A stretch of 64,000 bases of DNA from assembly GCA_030919125.1 (NCBI GenBank), contig CP121470.1, positions 1,658,391-1,722,390 of the forward strand, in the 5' to 3' direction. A program made the translations under genes and the position numbers. Shown one piece after another: positions 18,557-27,077 of this stretch; within the stretch, counting starts at the first letter, position 1, and every line of letters starts with the position of its first letter. The DNA is from Methanoregula sp. SKADARSKE-2. GTDB lineage: Archaea > Halobacteriota > Methanomicrobia > Methanomicrobiales > Methanospirillaceae. Under the pieces are notes generated by a model. It worked only from the letters and a program-made list of their open reading frames with translations. It was not told where the DNA came from and did not search any database.

Positions 18557-19110
18557 AGGAAGGGATAAACGAGGTCATCGCAACCACCCGGTCCGGCACT
18601 CTCTGCAATGCGGCTCCCATCGGGATCCGGTGGGAAAAGGGTTCGTACTCCCTGATCCTTTTTTTTGGCAGTCACACCTTCGCAAATCTGGAACGGGGGG
18701 GAGGGATCGTGGCGAATTTTGTTTTCGATCCGGTGCTGTATGTCCGAACCGCTTTTGAGGATGTTGAGCCCTCGGCATTCTGTGAAGAAATTGTCGGGGA
18801 TAAGAGCTTCTGCCGGCTTGCGGATGCGGAAGCATGGGTTGCTTTCAGTGCAATGGTTGAGAAGAAGACCCCCCGGGCCATGAAGATCCGGCTGGTCCAT
18901 GAGAAAGAATTCACCGAAAAAATCGGGCTCCACCCGGTGAACCGCGGGTTCAACAGTATCATTGATGCCACGGTTCACGCCACCCGGTACCGTCTCTCAC
19001 GTGACCCGGGACTGAAGGCATGGATCGATTACCACGCAGGAATTATCCGGAAGTGCGGAGGCGCCAGAGAGCTTGAGGCACTTGAAATGCTCTTGGACTA
19101 TATCGCGTGA
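18544..19110 (+). CDS. DUF447 family protein (flavin-reductase-like split barrel)
   Basis: The 188-residue product fits DUF447, an archaeal family with an FMN-binding split-barrel fold. Conserved stretches are GILKEGINEVIATT and APIGIRWEKG at the start, ANLERGGGIVANFVFDP in the middle and HPVNRGFNSIIDATVHATR near the C-terminus. The reaction is not known. It is the last gene of the marker 9-CitG-like-DUF447 operon and overlaps its neighbour by 13 bases. Convergent hypE ends 36 bases away. Confidence 0.85.
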   Translation: MGILKEGINEVIATTRSGTLCNAAPIGIRWEKGSYSLILFFGSHTFANLERGGGIVANFVFDPVLYVRTAFEDVEPSAFCEEIVGDKSFCRLADAEAWVAFSAMVEKKTPRAMKIRLVHEKEFTEKIGLHPVNRGFNSIIDATVHATRYRLSRDPGLKAWIDYHAGIIRKCGGARELEALEMLLDYIA

Positions 19111-19145
19111 TCGTTTTTTTATGAACCGGAAAAAATAACAACAGA

Positions 19146-20141
19146 TCAGCAGACCCGGGGTACCGGATCTCCCATTGGTGGCTCGATAAACCGTTCGCCC
19201 CCGATCTGTGTCTCCATGATCACGTGGGCGCCTTTTGTGACGGTCCCAACCATCGCCGCGTCCTTTCCGTACTTGTGTGCATGCAGGGCTTTGAGGATTG
19301 CCTCGGCATCGGATGCCGGCACACCCATCACAATTTTTCCCTCATTTGCTACCTCGAGCGGGTCGATGCCGAGCATTCCGGCTGCACTTTTCACGCTCTT
19401 CCGGATCGGGAGAACTTCTTCCCTGACTCGGACCGAGACTCCGCTCTTTCGGGCCATCTCGTTGATCGCGTTTGCAAAGCCTCCGCGGGTTGGGTCCTTC
19501 ATCGCGTGCACAGTCCCTGCAGCAAGGATCTTCTCCACGAGGTCAGCGAGTGGCGAGACATCGGATTTGATCTGCTCGCCAAGATCGAAGCCTTCGCGGT
19601 GGGCCATGATCGCGATCCCGTGATCGCCAAGAGTACCGGAGACGATGACTGCATCGCCGGGGAGAAGGCCATTGTCACGGACTACGGTCTTTGCAATGCC
19701 GATACCGGAGGTGTTGATGGCGATGCCGTCAAGAGCTCCGCGTTCCATGACCTTTGTGTCACCCGTAACAAGATTTGCCCCCGCTTCGCCAAGGGCCTCA
19801 TCCATGGAGGCAACGATCCGTGCAAGGTCATCGATCTCGAAGCCTTCTTCGATGATCATGCCGCAGCATAAGGCGATCGGCTTTGCGCCCATCATCGCGA
19901 GATCGTTGACCGTGCCGCAGACCGAGATCCTCCCGATGTCTCCGCCCGGAAAAAAGATCGGGCGCACGATATGTGAATCCGTTGTGAAAACAAGGTTCTG
20001 CCCGTTGAGCGGGATGACAGCCCCGTCGTCCATCGCTTCAAGCCCGATACCCCCTGCATTATTGTTCCGGAACTTCGTCAGCGTCTGGAGGAGTTCGCCC
20101 ATTACTTCTCCCCCGGCTCCATGCATCATGTTGACTTTCAT
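19146..20141 (-). CDS. hypE: Hydrogenase maturation protein HypE
   Basis: HypE dehydrates a carbamoyl group received from HypF on its C-terminal Cys to a thiocyanate, the cyanide source for the NiFe site. The product begins MKVNMMHGAGG and ends PRVC, so the essential last Cys is present. It has the AIR-synthase-like ATP-binding fold (TDSHIVRPIFFPGGDIG, VTGDTKVMERG, DPTRGGFANAINE). I start it at ATG 20141, one base after the hypA stop; an ATG at 20150 would overlap hypA. The order hypC-hypA-hypE is one tight operon. HypB, HypD and HypF are not in the window. Confidence 0.95.
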   Translation of the reverse strand: MKVNMMHGAGGEVMGELLQTLTKFRNNNAGGIGLEAMDDGAVIPLNGQNLVFTTDSHIVRPIFFPGGDIGRISVCGTVNDLAMMGAKPIALCCGMIIEEGFEIDDLARIVASMDEALGEAGANLVTGDTKVMERGALDGIAINTSGIGIAKTVVRDNGLLPGDAVIVSGTLGDHGIAIMAHREGFDLGEQIKSDVSPLADLVEKILAAGTVHAMKDPTRGGFANAINEMARKSGVSVRVREEVLPIRKSVKSAAGMLGIDPLEVANEGKIVMGVPASDAEAILKALHAHKYGKDAAMVGTVTKGAHVIMETQIGGERFIEPPMGDPVPRVC

Positions 20142-20142
20142 G

Positions 20143-20481
20143 TCAGTCATCCACCTCGATCTCGATGTTGGTTACAACGATCTCCCGTCCTTTCACCAGT
20201 TCAGGAAGGGCCCCGCATTGCGGGCAGACAAAGACCTCACTGCCGTGATACCCGCAGTGGCATCTCGTCTCTGCAGAAACCTCGTCGCACTGGAGGATGG
20301 TATGAGTAAAAAGCGGATCCTCTTCCTTGATAGTATCGAAGAGGTAAATGACCTGCTCGGGGTTCACCATCGCCATTTTCCCGACCTCGACGCTGACCTT
20401 CCTGACGCAATTTGCCTTGTTCTCGATCGCGGCCTTGCGAGCAGTAGCGTAAAGGTCATAGGCGATGCCGTACTCGTGCAT
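20143..20481 (-). CDS. hypA: Hydrogenase nickel insertion protein HypA
   Basis: HypA delivers nickel to NiFe hydrogenase together with HypB. The 112-residue product starts MHEYGIAYDL, where His2 is the nickel ligand, and has a zinc site formed by CHCG (about 73-76) and CPQCG (about 87-91). The ATG at 20481 shares one base with the hypC stop; a second ATG three bases upstream would add a Met before the nickel-binding end. The first Zn motif is CHC rather than the usual CxxC spacing. Confidence 0.94.
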   Translation of the reverse strand: MHEYGIAYDLYATARKAAIENKANCVRKVSVEVGKMAMVNPEQVIYLFDTIKEEDPLFTHTILQCDEVSAETRCHCGYHGSEVFVCPQCGALPELVKGREIVVTNIEIEVDD

Positions 20482-20705
20482 CATTCCTCCAGTGCAGCGT
20501 AGACCTGTTTGAAAATTTCCAGGGTCTCCAGTCCTTCCTCCCGTGAGAGACGCTGGATGGCAAAACCGACATGGACGAGAACATACTCCCCGACTTTCAC
20601 GTCAACCAGATCGAGCCGGACTTCCTGTTTGAGGTTCCCGTAATCGACGAGCCCGATGTTCCCCTCTTTTATCTCCAGAACTTCCGCGGGAACTGCAACG
20701 CACAT
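20481..20705 (-). CDS. hypC: Hydrogenase assembly chaperone HypC
   Basis: HypC binds HypD and the hydrogenase large subunit while the Fe(CN)2CO group is made. The 74-residue product starts MCVAVPAEV with the essential Cys2, and contains GEYVLVHVGFAIQRLS. It is the first gene of hypCAE. A TATA-like TTTTTAAGT (minus strand, 20751-20760) stands 50 bases upstream with AGAGGAC before the ATG. Confidence 0.95.
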   Translation of the reverse strand: MCVAVPAEVLEIKEGNIGLVDYGNLKQEVRLDLVDVKVGEYVLVHVGFAIQRLSREEGLETLEIFKQVYAALEE

Positions 20706-20971
20706 AGAAATAGTCCTCTCTAATCTGCAAATACATTGGGCGCTTCCTCCACTTAAAAACAGTGATATGACATGGTGTCCTGGCAGGTATCCGGGAGAAA
20801 CGACCCCCTAAAAAGACCATGCGTTCTCGTTTTCCGCGGTGAAGGGATCCGAAGATGCGATCTGAGAGCTGATGCGGGATAGGAAAGAGATGATCGCGGG
20901 AAAATCGGAGAAACTGCCCTTGTTGTATCAATAAGTTTTTGAAAAACAGGAGAACAACAAAAATGCTGGAA
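20706..20971. promoter_or_regulatory. Promoter region of hypCAE
   Basis: The stretch between hypC and tRNA-Ser holds the likely hyp TATA box at 20751-20760 (minus strand). No gene or further motif is supported. Confidence 0.45.
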
Positions 20972-21056
20972 CGCCGGGGAAGAGATTTGAACTCTTGAGG
21001 TGCAGGGCACCAGTAGCTTTCAAGGCTACCGCCTTCCCGGACTAGACTACCCCGGC
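20972..21056 (-). tRNA. tRNA-Ser (anticodon TGA)
   Basis: On the minus strand the acceptor arms GCCGGGG and CCCCGGC pair fully, with discriminator G and no encoded CCA. The anticodon arm GTAGC-CTTGAAA-GCTAC gives anticodon TGA. A long variable arm (GGTGC-CCT-GCACC) and T arm (AAGAG-TTCAAAT-CTCTT) are class II features of serine tRNA. Length is 85 bases and no intron is present. Confidence 0.95.
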
Positions 21057-21176
21057 CGTGCTCCATATGTTGGATCTCGCAGGTAAAAAAGGCTTCTTTT
21101 TCGCAAAAGATGCATTTACCTTATGCAAACCTGCGGAAAACACCCGGAAAATCCTCCGGGAATTTTCTGGTACAAT

Positions 21177-22262
21177 CTACCCGATTCGGCGGACAAGAAA
21201 TAAACCTGCGCAGGTTGCGAGGAACCCCAGAAATGGTAGTTCCGGCGAGGGCAGGGTGGGTGTGGTGGTTTGCAAAACCCGGCCGGCAAAAATTTCCGGA
21301 ACGGTGGGGCATACGGAAACCGATCGGGCATTACGTGCATACAGAAAAGCGGTGCCGGTCTCGGACATACGAGCGGGGTACATCTTTACGTACACGATCT
21401 TCCCGTTCCCAGGGATCTCGATTCGTTCCGGGGTCTGCTGCCCGTTGAGATTCACTACCTGGATTAGACCGGATGCATCGAAGTACTCGATGATCCAGTC
21501 AATGGATGTTGAGGTGTAGACCGTTACCGGATCGCTGCCGGTCCGCACGGCAAAATACGCCGGGTGATCTTGCGCTGCCGTGGTGTGAGCAGAGAGTACG
21601 ACAAGCGTTGTTGTAACAGAAGGAGTAGTTTCGATAAGACCGGATTCCCCAAGGACGGTAATCGTCCGGTCCCCGATGTAACCATGGGCGTCCGTAAAAC
21701 TTACAACATAGTCCCCAGGCGTGGGTATGGGAACATCCGTTGAAAAATCCCCCCGGAGATTTGTATTGATATATTTGGGTCCGAAGACGATCGACCCGTC
21801 CGGGCTGAACGCTTCGATCTGTATCCCGGAGTTTTTGTCGCTGCTGATGGTGCCGGCGATGTACAATTTCCCGTTCATATTCTGGATGGTTGAGGATCCC
21901 AGCTCGATCTCATCAGAACGATCCACAAGCTGGACGGACCGCATGGTGCTCGAGTCGCTACCGCCGTTTATCGGGACCTCAACTTTGTAGGTTCCCTTAG
22001 TGAGACCCGTGGTATCGAAGACCGTACGGAATGTTTTATCCGACTGGATATAGGCTACTTTCCGTTGGACCTGGGTGGAAGTGGTGAGCTGGAAGAAGAG
22101 GGCAACGTCGAGCGGGGTCCCTATCCCGTAGGTGGTATTTCCGGTTACCACGAGAGGTTTCCCGACAGGAAGTGTATCCGGTGCATCAATCATCACGGTA
22201 TAAGCCGACGCACATCCCGAGAGAAAGAAGAGTCCTAAAAGGAGCAGGACGATCTTTTTCAT
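21177..22262 (-). CDS. Secreted, C-terminally anchored surface protein
   Basis: The roughly 361-residue product starts with MKKIVLLLLGLFFLSGC, a signal peptide with a possible lipobox. It has beta-sandwich-like modules (about residues 22-110 and 130-250; the first opens with VMIDAPDTLPVGKPLVVTG). After a short spacer it ends with PSPELPFLGFLATCAGLFLV and a basic tail, a single membrane anchor. This architecture is common in Methanomicrobiales surface proteins. I chose ATG 22262 for the signal peptide; an in-frame start at 22397 would bury it. It is divergent to RaSEA with only 22 bases between, so the promoters overlap. Confidence 0.7.
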   Translation of the reverse strand: MKKIVLLLLGLFFLSGCASAYTVMIDAPDTLPVGKPLVVTGNTTYGIGTPLDVALFFQLTTSTQVQRKVAYIQSDKTFRTVFDTTGLTKGTYKVEVPINGGSDSSTMRSVQLVDRSDEIELGSSTIQNMNGKLYIAGTISSDKNSGIQIEAFSPDGSIVFGPKYINTNLRGDFSTDVPIPTPGDYVVSFTDAHGYIGDRTITVLGESGLIETTPSVTTTLVVLSAHTTAAQDHPAYFAVRTGSDPVTVYTSTSIDWIIEYFDASGLIQVVNLNGQQTPERIEIPGNGKIVYVKMYPARMSETGTAFLYARNARSVSVCPTVPEIFAGRVLQTTTPTLPSPELPFLGFLATCAGLFLVRRIG

Positions 22263-22284
22263 CTTAAATAGATCAACTAATAGG

Positions 22285-23274
22285 ATGTTAATGATATCTG
22301 AACGGGAAAAACCTCTCGCCCATTGGCGGGGAAAAGAGCGTCTCGGCAACGAGTTGCTGGAGTGTCTCACCATAATCTTCCGGAGTGCCGGATGCACATG
22401 GTCGAAGTGTCGGATGTGCAGCTACCGGCATGAGCGATATGCAACCAAGCAGTCGGAGGAACTGGTCGGGCATCTCCGGGCACAACTTGCATGGATTCGC
22501 GATGAGTACAAACCTGCAGACTATGCGATGGTGAAGATCTTTACTTCCGGGAGTTTTTTTGATCCCGAAGAAGTCCCTTCTGCGTTTGTCGCGGAGGTTG
22601 CACAAGAATTTCGCGGTAAGATCGTTATCGCCGAGACCCGGCCGGAGTTTGTTGACGAGAATCGCTTCTCCTCATTTGTTGAAACCATCGATGACGGAAC
22701 GTACAAAACGCCCCTCTTCGCTGCGATCGGTCTTGAGACCACCAACGATCTTATCCTGACGAAAAGCATCAACAAGGGTTTTTCATTCTCTGATTTTACC
22801 GCTGCAGCAACCCGGGCGCATGCTGCCGGGGCAGGAGTCAAGGCATATCTGCTCTTCAAACCGCTCTTCCTGACGGAAAATGAAGCTCTCACCGACATGA
22901 AGACCTCCATTAGCGAGGCAGCGAAACATGCGGAGATGATCTCCATGAACCCCTGCACGGTCCAGCGAAAAACCGAGCTGGAATTTTACTGGAAACGGGG
23001 CGCATACCGACCCCCCTATCTCTGGAGCGTCCTCACTCTCCTTAAAGACGCCCCCATCCATGTCACCTGCGACCCGCTCGGGGGTGGTCAGAAGCGTGGA
23101 CCGCACAATTGCGGCACCTGCGATTACGAGATAGTGCGGGGCATACGCGATTTCTCCCTTACCGGAGATCGCGAGCTGATCGGGGCACTGTTCGATACAG
23201 ATTGTTCCTGCAAGGCGGAATGGGAGTTTGTTCTCAAAAACGAAACGCCGTACGCGATGCCACTCACCCGGTAA
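22285..23274 (+). CDS. raSEA: RaSEA, radical SAM subunit of archaeosine synthase
   Basis: RaSEA works with ArcS to convert lysine-modified preQ0 in tRNA position 15 to archaeosine. The 329-residue product has the radical SAM cluster motif in SAGCTWSKCRMCSYRHE (Cys 37, 42, 45), a CX4CX2C spacing that fits my recollection of this family. Later conserved parts are FTSGSFFDPEEVP and AIGLETTNDLI. A C-terminal Cys set (about CGTC, then DCSC) may bind metal. ArcS is not in the window. Start ATG 22285 lies just behind an aggatg sequence. Confidence 0.88.
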   Translation: MLMISEREKPLAHWRGKERLGNELLECLTIIFRSAGCTWSKCRMCSYRHERYATKQSEELVGHLRAQLAWIRDEYKPADYAMVKIFTSGSFFDPEEVPSAFVAEVAQEFRGKIVIAETRPEFVDENRFSSFVETIDDGTYKTPLFAAIGLETTNDLILTKSINKGFSFSDFTAAATRAHAAGAGVKAYLLFKPLFLTENEALTDMKTSISEAAKHAEMISMNPCTVQRKTELEFYWKRGAYRPPYLWSVLTLLKDAPIHVTCDPLGGGQKRGPHNCGTCDYEIVRGIRDFSLTGDRELIGALFDTDCSCKAEWEFVLKNETPYAMPLTR

Positions 23275-23511
23275 TATTAAACCGGAACTGATACTAAACC
23301 AGGAGAAGTTCTCTGGCCAAAAACCCCCATTTACGATAACTGCCCCTCTCCTATAGCGCACACCGTCCAAGGGGTGCGGAGGCTCTGCGATAGAAGAACA
23401 GTTTCTGGACTATTCGCAGATCGCTCAAGGAATCCGCCTCACCCCCGAACGAAAAAACGGGAGGATAAAAGGTAGAAAATTGGTCTCCCAAGCGGAAATT
23501 GCGGGGGGGTT

Positions 23512-24756
23512 TCAAGAGATTTTTTGGGTTTTTCCCCTCTGGACCTCAAGTTGTTTTGCGAGCAAGGGCAGGAAGGTGCCTGCATCTGACACTACGCCGA
23601 TTGCCTGCATGGTGCCGCGATCCATGAGCTTGGTGAGCGAGGCCGGGTTGATGTCAACACAGATCGTCTTGACGCTCGAAGGGAGGTAGTTCCCAACCGC
23701 GACCGAATGGAGGAGGGTTGCAACCATCAGGACCATGCTGCACCCGCCGAGCTGCTGCTTCATGGCATCCTGTGCAACCATCGCATCGGTGATCACATCC
23801 GGGAGGGGGCCATCGTCCCGTATTGAGCCGGCAAGGATAAAGGGGACGTTATGGGTCACGCATTCGTACATGATCCCACCGTTGATGACACCGGACGCGA
23901 CCGCATTTTTGATCGATCCGGCCCGCATGATCTCGCTGATCGCATAGAGGTGGTGGCGGTGCCCGCCAAGGACCGGCTTGCCGGTCGAGATTTCCATACC
24001 AAGCGACGTACCGTAGAGATTATACTCGATATCATGAGCAGCAAGAGCGTTACCGGCAAAAAGGACATCGATGTAGCCGGCATGAATCATTTCGGCAAGG
24101 GCCCTGGCAGCACCGGTGTGGACGATTGCCGGGCCGCCGACAATTGCGATCTTCCCGCCGTTCCGGTGAACTTCAAGGATCTCTTCTGCGATCTTTGCAA
24201 TCAGGGTCTCGCTCGGCCGTTCGGACGAAACCGTCCCGCGCATGAACTCGAAGTTGCTCTGCTCCCGGGGACGCTCGGGATAACTGACGCTGACGCCATC
24301 TTCGCCGACAACGACAAGGTCGCCTTTTTTGATCTTGGCAAGTGCTGTGCTTCTTGCTGTTTTTGTTGATGGGTCGACAATGATGAGGAAATCCATCTTG
24401 GTGCCTTCGACCGGGATCCACTCGCCACAATATTTTACCTGGGTGGGGTGGTTCGTGGTCGTGTAGAAACCTTTGGGAACAATCTTGTCCCAGGCAGCGG
24501 GAATGAGTTCGGTGTCCCCTACGTCAAGGGGTCTCGCTCCGATCCGGTGGAGTTCCGAGAGGATGGCCCGGAGTTTTTCGCGATCGGGAGCAACGATGCG
24601 GAGCCGGGCATAGCTGGGATCGGTCTTCTTCTTCCCGATATCGAAGACGAGGATCTCAAAATTTCCCCCCATATCCATGACCCGGTCGAAGAGCTGCGTC
24701 ATGATGCCGGAATCAATGATATGGCCATGGAGCTCTATCTCCTGCGACTCCACCAT
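23512..24756 (-). CDS. TIGR00300 family protein (LOR/SDH domain; ornithine cyclodeaminase type)
   Basis: The 414-residue product matches the archaeal TIGR00300 family. The N-terminal part (about residues 1-100, ELHGHIIDSGIMTQLFD) is the LOR/SDH-type region. The C-terminal NAD-binding-like part has KIAIVGGPAIVHTGAA (about 207-222) and later GGHRHHLYA and DDGPLPDVITD. A Methanococcus member and the C-terminal part of cyanobacterial ArgZ/AgrE are reported ornithine cyclodeaminases making proline and ammonia, so that is the best guess here. It is transcribed alone from a TATA box at 24782-24790. Confidence 0.85.
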   Translation of the reverse strand: MVESQEIELHGHIIDSGIMTQLFDRVMDMGGNFEILVFDIGKKKTDPSYARLRIVAPDREKLRAILSELHRIGARPLDVGDTELIPAAWDKIVPKGFYTTTNHPTQVKYCGEWIPVEGTKMDFLIIVDPSTKTARSTALAKIKKGDLVVVGEDGVSVSYPERPREQSNFEFMRGTVSSERPSETLIAKIAEEILEVHRNGGKIAIVGGPAIVHTGAARALAEMIHAGYIDVLFAGNALAAHDIEYNLYGTSLGMEISTGKPVLGGHRHHLYAISEIMRAGSIKNAVASGVINGGIMYECVTHNVPFILAGSIRDDGPLPDVITDAMVAQDAMKQQLGGCSMVLMVATLLHSVAVGNYLPSSVKTICVDINPASLTKLMDRGTMQAIGVVSDAGTFLPLLAKQLEVQRGKTQKIS

Positions 24757-24781
24757 AGTACAGTCTAAATGGGCGATGCCC

Positions 24782-24790
24782 CTTTATATG
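24782..24790 (-). promoter_or_regulatory. TATA box of the TIGR00300 gene
   Basis: CATATAAAG on the minus strand lies about 30 bases before ATG 24756. That predicts a nearly leaderless transcript. The rest of 24791-25106 shows no gene. Confidence 0.5.
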
Positions 24791-25106
24791 CATTCTCTCT
24801 GAATGTGACAGGATTGTGCCTGTTTTTCCCGCAGGGGCACAAAATGGGGGATAATTCTGTTTCCCAATGAATGAATTAAAAAATTCGGACAGAAATCCGG
24901 ATCATCCGTTGAGGAAACTGAAGATGATCGAAGAGAAACCTGGATCGATAATAGATCCATGACAACGGGAGACTGGTGTAAAAGACGATGAAAAACGAGA
25001 ACCCGGCCCGGGATCCGCACCAAAAATCCGGGAGCCGGATCTTATGACGAACAAAGACCGGTAAAAAAACAGAGGCAAGAATACGATCCGTGCCGACAAG
25101 GAAAAT

Positions 25107-25709
25107 TTATCTCCGACTCTTCGACTGCAGAAATTTTTCTGCCCGTTCCAGGCTTACCGGGGTATTGACATTGATTGTGAGGCAGGCATCGCGCAGGAGG
25201 ACCTTTATCTCATCCTGATTCTCAGTTATACGGGAACCGGACATGATGTTCACTCCCGCAGGGCAGACTTCGATCCCCTCAACGATCCCGCGGTACGGCA
25301 TATTGCCATCACTGCAGGTGGCGGAGTCTGCTGGTACCCAGGTCGAGCACGCATCTTTTCCGGAATCTTCGTAAAAAGCCCGGATCGCCCGGATAATCCC
25401 GGGCGTTATGCAGGGTATGTCGGATACGCTGATGAAGAGCGGTTGCTCCTCTTCGAGAGCCTCCACGGACTCGATCAGATCTTCGATGTATCCCCGGCCT
25501 TTTGCGTTGTGGATGATGATATTCTGTGCCCTGCACCAGTTCCGGGTCATTGGCGTCTGGGAACTCGTGACCACAACCGGCTCGCACCCGGCATCGACAA
25601 AGGCATCGATGACATAGGAGATCATCGGGCGGCCCGCAATAGCGAGAAGCGGTTTCTCCCCGCGGTTGAGCCGGCTCCCGTTGCCACCGGCCATGATCAG
25701 CGCAAGCAT
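25107..25709 (-). CDS. cobY: Adenosylcobinamide-phosphate guanylyltransferase
   Basis: CobY transfers GMP to adenosylcobinamide phosphate during assembly of the cobamide nucleotide loop; it is the archaeal replacement of CobU. The 200-residue product has the nucleotidyltransferase motif MAGGNGSRL (about residues 6-14), GEKPLLAIAGRPMISYV (18-34) and the metal-site Asp in ISVSDIPC (about 95). The short length fits CobY rather than GlmU-like enzymes. It overlaps cobD by 13 bases. Cobamide is needed for Mtr methyltransferase in methanogenesis. Confidence 0.88.
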   Translation of the reverse strand: MLALIMAGGNGSRLNRGEKPLLAIAGRPMISYVIDAFVDAGCEPVVVTSSQTPMTRNWCRAQNIIIHNAKGRGYIEDLIESVEALEEEQPLFISVSDIPCITPGIIRAIRAFYEDSGKDACSTWVPADSATCSDGNMPYRGIVEGIEVCPAGVNIMSGSRITENQDEIKVLLRDACLTINVNTPVSLERAEKFLQSKSRR

Positions 25710-26743
25710 GCGGTGAGAGCCTCCAGCAGAACCCGGTTCTCTTCCCGGGTTCGCACGGCGATCCGGATATGGGTTGGAAGTCCAAAGGAGGTGCAGTCAC
25801 GCACGAGGATGCCGGAGCTTTCGAGCCTCTCGCAGAGGTTCGCGACGTTCCGGCCGCATTCGATGAGGATGTAGTTGACGGAAGAGGGCCTGGGGGTGAG
25901 GCCGAGCGCTGCGATCCCGGGTTCAAGCCATGCGCGTTCCTCTCCGATCAACTGCCGGGACCTTACCAGTTCGTCCCGGTGCTTGAGAGCCTCAAGGGCA
26001 AACGCCTCCGCGTACGCATTCACGCTCCAGGGTGAGCGCGTGATCTCGATCTTCTCGATAAGATCCGGATCCCCAAACCCGAATCCGAACCGGAGCCCGG
26101 GCACCGAGAAACTTTTCGTGAGGGAATGGAGGACAAACAGGCCCGGATCCCGCACATCAGACATACTCTGGCCGGGATCGGCGAGATCGATGAAGGCTTC
26201 ATCGCAGAAGAGGGTACCGCCGTGCGCTGTTGTGGAGGCGAGCAGTTCACCCAGTTCCTGTCGGGACCGGAGAACTCCTGTAGGGTTGTTCGGGTTGCAG
26301 ACAAAGATTACGTCCGATTCAGCGGGATGCGCTGCTGGTCTTGCGCCGGCAAGCCGGGCTGATAAGTCGTATTCACCAAAGCTTGGGGGTTCAAAAAAAT
26401 ATTTTCCCCCCCGCAGCAGGACCGAGCAGAACACCCTGATGAGTTCGATGGATCCATTTCCTACGCAGATCTCCTCCGGCTTCCGGTGGTAGGTATGCGC
26501 TATGGCATCTTTCAGGGTATGATAGCCATCATCTGGGTATCTCGCAAGTGCTTCCGGATCGCAGTCCCACGCGAATATCGGGGGGTAGGGATTGACGCTC
26601 GCGCTGAAATCCCGGACGTTTTTCTGGCTTTTTTCCTGCCGCCACTTCCCAATACCCCCATGCACCACCCGTTCCGGAAACGAATCGGCCGCCATAAAAT
26701 CCCGCATTTCACGTAATAATTGGATTGGAACTGATAAATGCAT
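25697..26743 (-). CDS. cobD: L-threonine-O-3-phosphate decarboxylase
   Basis: CobD is a PLP enzyme that makes aminopropanol phosphate for the cobamide loop. The 348-residue product has the HisC/CobD aminotransferase fold: NPNNPTG (about residue 153), the Asp in FCDEAFIDL, and the PLP lysine in LHSLTKSFSVPGLRFGF. The FSASVNPYPP start of the fold is typical of CobD. A histidinol-phosphate aminotransferase is the main alternative; overlap with cobY decides for CobD. The ATG at 26743 lies 30 bases after a TATA box at 26774-26783. Confidence 0.85.
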   Translation of the reverse strand: MHLSVPIQLLREMRDFMAADSFPERVVHGGIGKWRQEKSQKNVRDFSASVNPYPPIFAWDCDPEALARYPDDGYHTLKDAIAHTYHRKPEEICVGNGSIELIRVFCSVLLRGGKYFFEPPSFGEYDLSARLAGARPAAHPAESDVIFVCNPNNPTGVLRSRQELGELLASTTAHGGTLFCDEAFIDLADPGQSMSDVRDPGLFVLHSLTKSFSVPGLRFGFGFGDPDLIEKIEITRSPWSVNAYAEAFALEALKHRDELVRSRQLIGEERAWLEPGIAALGLTPRPSSVNYILIECGRNVANLCERLESSGILVRDCTSFGLPTHIRIAVRTREENRVLLEALTACLR

Positions 26744-26773
26744 TTGCTGAACGGCAGAAGATCAAAAAACAAA

Positions 26774-26783
26774 ATTTATATGT
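26774..26783 (-). promoter_or_regulatory. TATA box in the cobD / RHH-ftsZ divergent region
   Basis: ACATATAAAT on the minus strand sits about 30 bases before the cobD ATG. The sequence is nearly symmetric and could also work towards the plus strand. Confidence 0.45.
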
Positions 26784-26813
26784 CTTAATGTTTTAGTTTG
26801 AATCATCTGGTTA

Positions 26814-26873
26814 GTCAGACACTAGCATTCTCATTGTCTGACATATGTCTGACTTATGTCATGCATATGTCAG
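26814..26873 (+). promoter_or_regulatory. Operator array upstream of the RHH-ftsZ pair
   Basis: Half-sites GTCAGAC (26814-26820), GTCTGAC (26836-26842) and GTCTGAC (26847-26853) precede a perfect inverted repeat CTGACATATG / CATATGTCAG (26838-26847 and 26864-26873). The array ends 14 bases before the ATG of the RHH gene. Such repeats are typical ribbon-helix-helix targets. Confidence 0.6.
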
Positions 26874-26887
26874 AAAAGTGATATACA

Positions 26888-27067
26888 ATGATGCAAAGAA
26901 TCACGCTCCGGTTGCCCGAACAACAGATCAGTCTGCTCCAGCAGATGGTAAATTCGGGCGAATATCCCAATATTTCGGAGGCAGTCCGGGCCGCCGTGCG
27001 TGAACTTGTTGAAAAACGCGCCAGCCGTGTCTTAAAGGATAGCGACCAGGTTTCATTCAAGGTATGA
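26888..27067 (+). CDS. cdrS: CdrS-like ribbon-helix-helix regulator
   Basis: The 59-residue product is a minimal RHH (CopG/Arc-type) protein: [20 protein letters not shown] gives the DNA-contacting strand and first helix, and [20 protein letters not shown] the second helix. It ends 10 bases before ftsZ and must share its transcript. In haloarchaea the CdrS protein sits before ftsZ2 and controls cell-division genes, and similar pairs recur in other Euryarchaeota. The name is therefore by homology and position. The operator array directly upstream suggests self-control. Codon use resembles ftsZ. It is short but clearly coding. Confidence 0.85.
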   Translation: MMQRITLRLPEQQISLLQQMVNSGEYPNISEAVRAAVRELVEKRASRVLKDSDQVSFKV

Positions 27068-27077
27068 GAGGGTAGAA

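Noticed and set aside
20602..21066. Minus-strand frame covering tRNA-Ser and the hyp promoter
   Set aside because: It runs through the tRNA and overlaps hypC out of frame, so it is a chance frame.
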